A stretch of 33,630 nt of DNA from Candidatus Izemoplasma acidinucleici (GTDB taxonomy: Bacteria > Bacillota_I > Bacilli_A > Izemoplasmatales > Izemoplasmataceae): NCBI GenBank assembly GCA_004195325.1, contig SDWO01000125.1, positions 1 to 33,630 of the forward strand, written 5' to 3'. The position numbers and the translations under genes are program-made. The first letter of the stretch is position 1. Every line of letters starts with the position of its first letter. This document shows positions 1 to 6,296 of this stretch, in pieces. The notes under the pieces are model-generated. The model did not search any database. It was not told the origin of the DNA and saw only the letters and a program-made list of their open reading frames with translations.

Positions 1-234
1 GTTATATATATTATACATAATATAAGAAAACCAATAATGGTTGAAAAAATAGCTGATAAAGCTGATAGGAATTATCGTGCAAGTGTCCTCAGTGTTGAAT
101 CACAACTTACAAGTATAGTTATTATTATTTTTGCACCTTTGCTAGGATTTGTGTTTGACCATTATGGATTCAACTATGTATTTATTGTTGTTGGACTGCT
201 TAGTTTAATCATGTATAAAGCAACAAAAAAATAG
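1..234 (+). CDS. MFS transporter, C-terminal end (5' truncated by window)
   Basis: The frame is open from base 1 and stops at TAG 232-234; the ATG at 37 is internal, not a start. The visible 77 residues contain NIRKPIMVEKIADKADR, a cytoplasmic loop that in major facilitator proteins precedes the last two helices. Two hydrophobic helices follow (around LTSIVIIIFAPLLGFVFD and YVFIVVGLLSLIMY), then a Lys-rich tail. The pattern fits the final two transmembrane segments of a 12-TM MFS carrier. The substrate cannot be judged from this fragment. It converges on pckA and shares a bidirectional terminator with it. Confidence 0.75.
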   Translation, partial: VIYIIHNIRKPIMVEKIADKADRNYRASVLSVESQLTSIVIIIFAPLLGFVFDHYGFNYVFIVVGLLSLIMYKATKK

Positions 235-254
235 AGTTTAGACTCTATTTTTTT
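229..254. terminator. Bidirectional terminator between MFS gene and pckA
   Basis: A hairpin with arms AAATAGAGT (229-237) and ACTCTATTT (242-250) has a 4-nt loop. It is flanked by an A-run on the left and a T-run on the right, so it can end transcription in both directions. It overlaps the stop codons of both convergent genes. Confidence 0.8.
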
Positions 255-1876
255 ATTTCTTTAATTACTTTTAGGATACTTTTTCTTGCCTCTGTAGGTA
301 AAATATCTTGACTGAATAAGTGATCTATAAAATCTACTCTAGATTCAAGTCTTGATATGAATAGTTCTTTATATTTTTGATCTTTGAAATCTGGATTATA
401 ACCTTCAATATTTGTAAAGGAAATATCCTCAATACCATTTATAGTATGGAATTCTATATCTTTCTCAACAATACTCTCTATTAAACCAAGAGTTATTTTT
501 GGTGTTATATTCTTATTTAAGAAGTATCCAGTATTGATAACATAACAATCAATACCGGTGTTCTTAAATAAATCCTTGAATTTAGTATAATCATTTTTAA
601 GTGGGTATAGTCTGAATGGATTAGCATAAGGTTCAATAACTAGTCTATTCACAATAACTCCATGTTCTGCACTAGAACGTTTTGTTGCAAGTGTTGCTCC
701 AAGAGTAGAACCTAATACACTTGAGTTCACTTTAATAATAGGTGGTAAGGAATCATCTTTCATGATCCAAAAGATTGCGTCAACCTTATTATCAAACTTG
801 TAAGCTCTATGAGGTGTCCAAAACTTAGATTTTAGTGCTCTCCCATTTCCATTTCTGATATCTTCTGTAACTGGGACCACTAAACCATCGTTATCAATAG
901 TAACTCCTACGTTTTGCATTGTTAATAGAAATTTATTTTCTTCACTACCTGTAGGATAGTCTTGTACTTTATCAAAATATGACGGCTCTAAACTAATACT
1001 TGATCCATCTTTATTGTTTATAATAAATGCATCATCATGAAGTACTGTAATATCATATTTACCATTATGTTTAGAATGAGTTATAGTTGATTTCCCACTA
1101 CCTGAAAGGCCAAATACACCGGCGATATAAGTTTTAGTATCATCAAGATTGAATCTCTTTTGTCCACCATGACAAGCTGTATATCCATTTCTAGAAGCGA
1201 TTGACCAAGCCATAGTTAATGTGGCTTTTTTATGTTCACCAAAGTAACGAAGACCTATTAGTGCAGCAACGTTATGTTGGTGATCAAATAAGCTTAATCC
1301 TTCAGTGAAATCAAGAGCTTGTTCATCTGGATCACTATAAAGGAAGATATCTCCTTCATTGATTTCATTCGAATTGTCATACATACGATTCATTTCATAA
1401 TTTGGAGTTTGAAAATTAAGCATCCATGAGTATAAAGTATTCTCGTATCCTTCAGGTATTAATAAGTGAGCTTTTACCATGAAGTCTTCATGCAATCCAA
1501 CATATGCAATTCCATGATACATTTTCTTTTTACGGGAATTATATATTACATCTCTAAGTACATCTGTATACTTAGTTATATTTGATTTGTTTACTAATTT
1601 TCGTGCTTTTGCTTGTCGACCAGTGATAATACCATCATTAAATATAAGAACTTTAGCATCATCTTGTAATCCAAGGTCTTTTGCTTTGTGAATTGGTAAA
1701 TCTGAAACAATAGTTCCAGGGGCTTTTGATGCCAATTCATATGCGTGTGCTAGAGATGAAACTGTCTCTACATTATTTCTGTAATATGCAGTTTCAATTG
1801 TCGTTCTAACCTTATTATAAAGGTGCGAATTCTCTTGACCAATATCATTTCTTGTTAATTTCGATTTAGTTGACAT
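245..1876 (-). CDS. pckA: Phosphoenolpyruvate carboxykinase (ATP-type), divergent
   Basis: 543 aa, close to the roughly 530 aa usual for ATP-dependent PEPCK. The enzyme interconverts oxaloacetate + ATP with PEP + CO2 + ADP in the cytosol. Visible hallmarks: FGEHKK (about 213-217) and ACHGG (234-238), matching the metal-binding Lys and His regions; the P-loop GLSGSGKST (256-264); a kinase-2 segment HDDAF (280-284); LPPIIKV; and CYVINTGYF near the C-terminus, equivalent to the family's YLVNTGW. The kinase-2 motif is not the textbook DDEHGW, so this is a divergent subfamily. The start has AAAGG about 9 nt upstream. It lies 12 nt after ptb as the last gene of the buk-ptb-pckA operon. In a fermenter it may run in the ATP-forming direction; that is inference. 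Confidence 0.85.
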   Translation of the reverse strand: MSTKSKLTRNDIGQENSHLYNKVRTTIETAYYRNNVETVSSLAHAYELASKAPGTIVSDLPIHKAKDLGLQDDAKVLIFNDGIITGRQAKARKLVNKSNITKYTDVLRDVIYNSRKKKMYHGIAYVGLHEDFMVKAHLLIPEGYENTLYSWMLNFQTPNYEMNRMYDNSNEINEGDIFLYSDPDEQALDFTEGLSLFDHQHNVAALIGLRYFGEHKKATLTMAWSIASRNGYTACHGGQKRFNLDDTKTYIAGVFGLSGSGKSTITHSKHNGKYDITVLHDDAFIINNKDGSSISLEPSYFDKVQDYPTGSEENKFLLTMQNVGVTIDNDGLVVPVTEDIRNGNGRALKSKFWTPHRAYKFDNKVDAIFWIMKDDSLPPIIKVNSSVLGSTLGATLATKRSSAEHGVIVNRLVIEPYANPFRLYPLKNDYTKFKDLFKNTGIDCYVINTGYFLNKNITPKITLGLIESIVEKDIEFHTINGIEDISFTNIEGYNPDFKDQKYKELFISRLESRVDFIDHLFSQDILPTEARKSILKVIKEIKK

Positions 1877-1888
1877 GAGTATAAACCT

Positions 1889-2791
1889 TTATAAATTCGC
1901 AACAAGTGCACCAAGTGCAATTGAATAAAATTTACTTTCTGTTGAATCTGCTCTACTTGTTAATACAATAGGTTTTTTTGCTCCTGCAATAACACTTGCA
2001 CTTTTCGCACTTGCCAAGAACATCATTGTCTTATAAAATATATTACCAGACTCAATTCTAGGCATTACTAGTATATCTACATTACCAGCAGCTTCATGTG
2101 TTATTCCTTTGTGTTTTGCAGCTTCTATATTAATAGCATTATCAATAGCGAATGGGCCAGCGACAATACAATCCTTGATTATGTTTTCTTGATTCATTAT
2201 AATCAATTCTGCAGCATCGAGTGTAGCTTCCATTTTTGGATTGACCTTCTCAACAGCACCAATAATTCCTACATAAGGTTTTTCATTTCCTAATGCTTTT
2301 GCAATATAAACTGCATTTTCGATAATTTGTCTTTTCTCGTCAACTGTCGGTGCGATATTCATTGCTCCGTCGGTCATGAATATTAATTTGTGGTGCGTAG
2401 GAACTTCCATAACACTACAATGTGAGATTCTATTGTTAGTTCTTAGTCCAAACTCTTTATTCAATGCAGCTTTTAGAATGATAGAAGTATCAACCAAACC
2501 TTTCATTAGAAAATAAGATTCGTTTGAAGATACTAATTTAACAGCGATTAAACAAGCTTCAGTTTTGTCTGTTTCATTAATTATTTTGTAGTCCTCTGGG
2601 TTAAATGAATGATGTTTAAGTATTTCTACTATTTTTTCTTCATTACCAACAAGAATTCCATTAATAATATTTTCTTTTCTTGCCATCTCAACCGCTTCTA
2701 AAACATGTTCATCTGCAGCACAAGCTACAACAAGAGTTTTCGTTTCATTACTTTTTGCTTTTTCTACCAATTCTTTTATTGTTGTAATCAT
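1889..2791 (-). CDS. ptb: Phosphate butyryltransferase
   Basis: 300 aa, the usual length for the phosphate acetyl/butyryltransferase family. It exchanges butyryl-CoA and phosphate for butyryl-phosphate and CoA. The N-terminus (LVVACAADEHVLEAVEMARK) and the segment GIIGAVEKVNPKMEATLDAA are typical of Ptb, and the protein is shorter than Pta. It sits 8 nt after buk and 12 nt before pckA on the same strand, and its start is preceded by AGGTGA. The pairing with butyrate kinase is the strongest guide to specificity. Related branched-chain or other short acyl-CoAs could also be used. Confidence 0.9.
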   Translation of the reverse strand: MITTIKELVEKAKSNETKTLVVACAADEHVLEAVEMARKENIINGILVGNEEKIVEILKHHSFNPEDYKIINETDKTEACLIAVKLVSSNESYFLMKGLVDTSIILKAALNKEFGLRTNNRISHCSVMEVPTHHKLIFMTDGAMNIAPTVDEKRQIIENAVYIAKALGNEKPYVGIIGAVEKVNPKMEATLDAAELIIMNQENIIKDCIVAGPFAIDNAINIEAAKHKGITHEAAGNVDILVMPRIESGNIFYKTMMFLASAKSASVIAGAKKPIVLTSRADSTESKFYSIALGALVANL

Positions 2792-2799
2792 ATCTTCAC

Positions 2800-3870
2800 C
2801 TACTTATATTCTTTAAAATTTTCAATTTCTCGTAATACTCTTAATCCACCATAAGCTAATGCTTCCATTTCATCTTCACCGGGATATACAAGAACTTTAC
2901 TGATAAATGAAACTCGTTCTTTTATGTTGTCAATAATCATTTTGTCATAAGCAAGTCCACCTGTAATAATGATTGCATCAACATCACCTTTTAAAACTGT
3001 AGCTCCTGCTCCAATTTCTTTTGCTATTTGGTAACACATTACTTCTAAGATGAATTTTGCGAAATCGTCACCTTCAGTAATACGTTTTTCAATTTCGAAT
3101 CCATCATTGGTACCTAAGTATGCTACCATACCACCATTACCATAATTCATTCTTTTAATTTCCTTCAAAGTATATTTACCACTTAAAGCCATTTTGTATA
3201 AAGGTCCAATAGGAACTCCACCACTACGTTCTGGAGACATAGGTCCATCACCATCAAGCGCGTTATTAACATCAATAACTCTACCTTTTTGGTGCATTCC
3301 TACACTAATACCTCCACCTAAGTGAACAACGATTAAGTTCATATCTGTATAAGGTTTATTCAAATCTTTTATTGATTTTAAAGCAACCGCTTTTTGGTTC
3401 AGGGCATGAAATAAACTTTGACGTTTTATATCAGGCATTCCTGTGAAACGTGCTATATCATCCATTTCATCAACGGCAACTGGATCCACTATGAATGCAG
3501 GTTTGTTTATTGAATCACCAAGCTCTTTTGCAATGACACATCCTATATTAGATGCATGTTCTCCTCTAGGAGCTTCTTTAACATATTCGATCATTGCATC
3601 GTTTACTAAGTATGTTCCACCTTCTATAGGCTTAAGCATACCTCCTCGTCCAACAATAGCATCGAAAGATTCTAATTCAATGTTTTCCTCTTTCAAGGTA
3701 TTTAAAACAGCATCTTTTCTAAACTCATATTGATCAAAAATAGTATCGAAAGAACTGATTTTATCTGTGTTATGTCTAATGCTTTTCTTGAATGTAAGTT
3801 CTTCGTTTTCATATACTGCAATTTTGGTAGATGTACTACCTGGGTTTATTGCTAAAATAGTGTATTTCAT
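2800..3870 (-). CDS. buk: Butyrate kinase
   Basis: 356 aa, matching the family length of about 355. ASKHA-fold acyl kinase that converts butyryl-phosphate + ADP to butyrate + ATP. Motifs seen: the N-terminal phosphate loop NPGSTSTK (9-16), HLGGGISVG in the middle, then a DGDGPMSPERSGG segment and IITGGLAYD near the C-terminus. It has a strong AGGAGG Shine-Dalgarno and is the first gene of the operon, followed 8 nt later by ptb. Transcription starts from the consensus promoter at 3903-3931, which carries a cre-like site. Branched-chain acyl kinases are close relatives, so substrate range is not fixed by sequence alone. Confidence 0.93.
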   Translation of the reverse strand: MKYTILAINPGSTSTKIAVYENEELTFKKSIRHNTDKISSFDTIFDQYEFRKDAVLNTLKEENIELESFDAIVGRGGMLKPIEGGTYLVNDAMIEYVKEAPRGEHASNIGCVIAKELGDSINKPAFIVDPVAVDEMDDIARFTGMPDIKRQSLFHALNQKAVALKSIKDLNKPYTDMNLIVVHLGGGISVGMHQKGRVIDVNNALDGDGPMSPERSGGVPIGPLYKMALSGKYTLKEIKRMNYGNGGMVAYLGTNDGFEIEKRITEGDDFAKFILEVMCYQIAKEIGAGATVLKGDVDAIIITGGLAYDKMIIDNIKERVSFISKVLVYPGEDEMEALAYGGLRVLREIENFKEYK

Positions 3871-3902
3871 TGTTTCCTCCTACTGTAAAAAATTACGGAT
3901 TT

Positions 3903-3931
3903 ATTATAACATGGTAGCGTTTTCATGACAA
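3903..3931 (-). promoter_or_regulatory. SigA-type promoter of buk-ptb-pckA
   Basis: Read on the minus strand: -35 TTGTCA (complement of 3926-3931), a 17-bp spacer, then -10 TATAAT (complement of 3903-3908). It lies about 33 bp upstream of the buk start. Confidence 0.8.
3912..3925 (-). promoter_or_regulatory. cre-like site (CcpA operator) in buk promoter spacer
   Basis: The minus strand reads TGAAAACGCTACCA. Against the published consensus TGNAANCGNWNNCA every fixed position matches. It lies wholly between the -35 and -10 boxes, a position that would block RNA polymerase when CcpA is bound. CcpA itself is not in this window, so function is inferred. Confidence 0.65.
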
Positions 3932-4147
3932 CAGTTATTTAATCTCTTTTTCAAACGGCTAATTTTAGACGTTTAAGGCATGAAAACCCTGATAAAAAAC
4001 TAAAGGGGTCACATATGACCTTTTCTTATATATTATTTATATATATTATACTATAAACTACTAATTATAAAAAATCGCTGGTATTTGGAATTATATGGTA
4101 ATTTATACGAAACTTAGTAAAATAGCAGTTAGTGCGGAGTGATGTGA

Positions 4148-4723
4148 ATGATTTATATAGGATTAGGTATAATTGGGTTTGCAATGTTGTTTGTTGCTGA
4201 TTATTGCGGGGTAAAAGATAAGGGCTTTTTAAAATATCTTTCTGCATTTTCAGGAACTTTTTTAATAACTAGTGCAAGCGTAATTATCTTAACTAGAGGT
4301 TACAACTATAATTTGTTAATTTCTTATCGATTAATCGCATTGGTTTTCATGTTGCTATCTTTTCTATTGATGATTTATAGCGTCGTCATTGAAGTTAGTA
4401 AAAACAATTCAGAAAAGAAACTTGTAACAACAGGAACATATGCATTAACAAGACATCCTGGTGTTCTTTGGTTTTTACTGTATTACGTTTTAGGATCTTT
4501 TGTCTTCGCAGACTACATGATCTTAATCGCAGGGATTGTTTGGACAGTTATGAATATCATTTATGTTGTGCTTCAAGAAAGAATAATATTTAATAAAATA
4601 TTTGCCGATTATGAGGAATACAAAAAAACAACTCCAATGATTATCCCAACAATAAGTAGTATACAGAAATGTCTAAAAACGATTAATGGAGGAGAACATG
4701 AGAAACTTACGCGAAATGCTTAG
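4148..4723 (+). CDS. Isoprenylcysteine carboxyl methyltransferase-like membrane protein
   Basis: 191 aa with about five hydrophobic segments (near 2-20, 28-48, 58-82, 105-120 and 122-142). The C-terminal half has the ICMT/phospholipid-methyltransferase signature: GTYALTRHPGVLWF (RHPG at 102-105), then QERIIF (143-148) and a DYEEYKKTTPMIIP tail. Members of this superfamily that have been studied use S-adenosylmethionine to methylate lipid-linked carboxylates or amines at the membrane; many bacterial members have no known substrate. GGAG lies 8 nt before the ATG. The last 26 nt overlap the GH3 gene, so the two are probably translated together. Methylation of a GH3 product is possible but unproven. 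Confidence 0.7.
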   Translation: MIYIGLGIIGFAMLFVADYCGVKDKGFLKYLSAFSGTFLITSASVIILTRGYNYNLLISYRLIALVFMLLSFLLMIYSVVIEVSKNNSEKKLVTTGTYALTRHPGVLWFLLYYVLGSFVFADYMILIAGIVWTVMNIIYVVLQERIIFNKIFADYEEYKKTTPMIIPTISSIQKCLKTINGGEHEKLTRNA

Positions 4724-6272
4724 AGATGAAGACTACGACGGAATTTGGAAATCGTATTTAGGATTCTTAGATTTAAGTCTTGATGAATTTATGGAAATTC
4801 AAGAAAGACTTCTTTTAGAACAAATCGATTTATTAAGTAAATCAAAATTAGGTAGAAAAATCTTAGGTAAAAAAACTCCTAAGACAATTGATGAATTCAG
4901 AAAATATGTACCATTAACTACATATGAGGATTATGCTGATACGTTACTAAATAAACGAGAAGAAGACTTACCTTCTAAACCAAAACACTGGGTTCAAACC
5001 ACTTGGAAAGGTGGAGAACAACCTATAAAATTAGCGCCTTATAGTGAGGTAATGATTGAGGAACATACAAAAATGTTCTTAAGTACATTAATACTATCAA
5101 CAAGTAAAAAAAGAGGACATTTCAATTTAAGAAACTTTGATAGATTCTTATATGGAATGGCTCCTATGCCATACTTAACAGGATACGCACCTTATATCTT
5201 AAAAGCAGAAATAGATTTTGAATATTTACCTTCGACAGATGAAGCAGAAAAACTAACTTTTAGAGAACGAAACAAAGTTGGATTCAACCAAGCAATGAAA
5301 CATGGAGCGGATTTATTCTTCGGATTATCAAGTGTACTTGTAAAAATAGGTGAAGCCTATTCAGATAGTTCAAATAGTAAATCAAAATTACCGGTCCCTG
5401 GGAACTTCAAACAAGCAGTTAAAATGATGAGAGCTTGGTATAAAAAGAAAATTAAAAAACAACAATTACTTCCTAAAGATTTATTTGAGTTTAAGGGAAT
5501 TGTATGTGGTGGTACAGATAGTGATACATATAAAGCTAAAATTGAACACTATTACGGAATCGCACCACTTGAAATATTTGGAGGGACTGAAAGTGCTGCA
5601 GTAGCTACTGAGACGTGGAGTAGAAACGGGTTAACATTCTTTCCAGATGTAAACTTTTTGGAATTCATTCCTAAAAGTGAGTTACTAAGAGAAGAAGAAG
5701 AAATGGAATATGAACCTTTAACTGTTCTATTTAATGAACTAGAAGAAGGCGAAACATACGAGCTAGTTATTACTAAATTACGTGGTGGAGCATTTGTAAG
5801 ATATCGTATTGGTGATATCATGAAATGTGTATCATTGACAAATAAAGAAGACAAAATCAATTTACCACAAGTCAAGTATCTTGATAGAGTCCATAACATA
5901 ATTGATTTATCTGGGTTTACACGTATCACCAAACAATTAATTGGAGATGCTTTAAAACTAGAAGAGATTAGTAGTAGTACATGGACTGCTTGCAAAGAAA
6001 TAGGAGATAGCACCCCATATTTAAATCTTTATATCGAAAATAAAGATAGTTTAGAACAAGATGAATTATATTCTAGAATCAATAATAAAATGAAAGAGTT
6101 AGATCCTGATTACCGTGACGTTCACGAGATGTTAGGACATGATCCTTTGAAAATAACAGAGCTAGATGTTGGTACATTTGAAAAATTCAAAGAATCAAAT
6201 GGAACTCAAATACCTCCAATTAATCCTACAAACGAAGAAATAAAAACATTATTGAGTTTTAGTTCAATATAA
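4698..6272 (+). CDS. GH3 family acyl-acid amido synthetase-like protein
   Basis: 524 aa from the ATG at 4698, which has GGAGG 5 nt upstream; an in-frame ATG at 4686 lacks a ribosome site. The sequence resembles the GH3 branch of the ANL adenylating superfamily, named for plant auxin/jasmonate-conjugating enzymes. These adenylate a carboxylic acid and transfer it to an amine, usually an amino acid. Supporting motifs: KHWVQTTWKGG near the N-terminus (the ATP-loop region), FGGTES (294-299, corresponding to ANL motif A5), RYRIGD (368-373, A8-like), then KYLDRVHNIIDLSGFTRI. The acid and amine substrates are unknown. It overlaps the methyltransferase-like gene and lies 24 nt before the c-di-GMP gene, so the three form one operon. 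Confidence 0.8.
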   Translation: MRNLREMLRDEDYDGIWKSYLGFLDLSLDEFMEIQERLLLEQIDLLSKSKLGRKILGKKTPKTIDEFRKYVPLTTYEDYADTLLNKREEDLPSKPKHWVQTTWKGGEQPIKLAPYSEVMIEEHTKMFLSTLILSTSKKRGHFNLRNFDRFLYGMAPMPYLTGYAPYILKAEIDFEYLPSTDEAEKLTFRERNKVGFNQAMKHGADLFFGLSSVLVKIGEAYSDSSNSKSKLPVPGNFKQAVKMMRAWYKKKIKKQQLLPKDLFEFKGIVCGGTDSDTYKAKIEHYYGIAPLEIFGGTESAAVATETWSRNGLTFFPDVNFLEFIPKSELLREEEEMEYEPLTVLFNELEEGETYELVITKLRGGAFVRYRIGDIMKCVSLTNKEDKINLPQVKYLDRVHNIIDLSGFTRITKQLIGDALKLEEISSSTWTACKEIGDSTPYLNLYIENKDSLEQDELYSRINNKMKELDPDYRDVHEMLGHDPLKITELDVGTFEKFKESNGTQIPPINPTNEEIKTLLSFSSI

Positions 6273-6296
6273 TCTACTTAAAGAGAGGTGACTATT

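Larger units (their letters stand above)
3871..4147. other. AT-rich divergent intergenic region
   Basis: This 277-bp region separates buk (minus) from the methyltransferase-like gene (plus). Beyond the buk promoter it holds a small inverted repeat GGTCA (4007-4011) / TGACC (4016-4020) followed by TTTTCTTATAT, which could be a weak terminator or an operator. A very AT-rich stretch (4021-4080) follows. No convincing promoter for the rightward operon could be fixed. No credible small ORF is present. Confidence 0.5.

Noticed and set aside
3971-4024. preQ1-I riboswitch-like tail (CCCTGATAAAAAACTAA) before a small hairpin and T-run
   Set aside because: The 3' tail resembles the class I consensus, but the 5' half does not give the required P1 stem and C-rich loop (only an AGG/CCT pairing is possible). 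The downstream gene has no queuosine link.
4065-4247. 60-codon minus-strand ORF upstream of the methyltransferase-like gene
   Set aside because: It overlaps the 5' end of a well-supported gene on the other strand, and its sequence looks random.
5552-6013. 153-codon minus-strand ORF inside the GH3 gene
   Set aside because: Opposite conserved GH3 motifs, Ser/Leu-rich, no Shine-Dalgarno or promoter.
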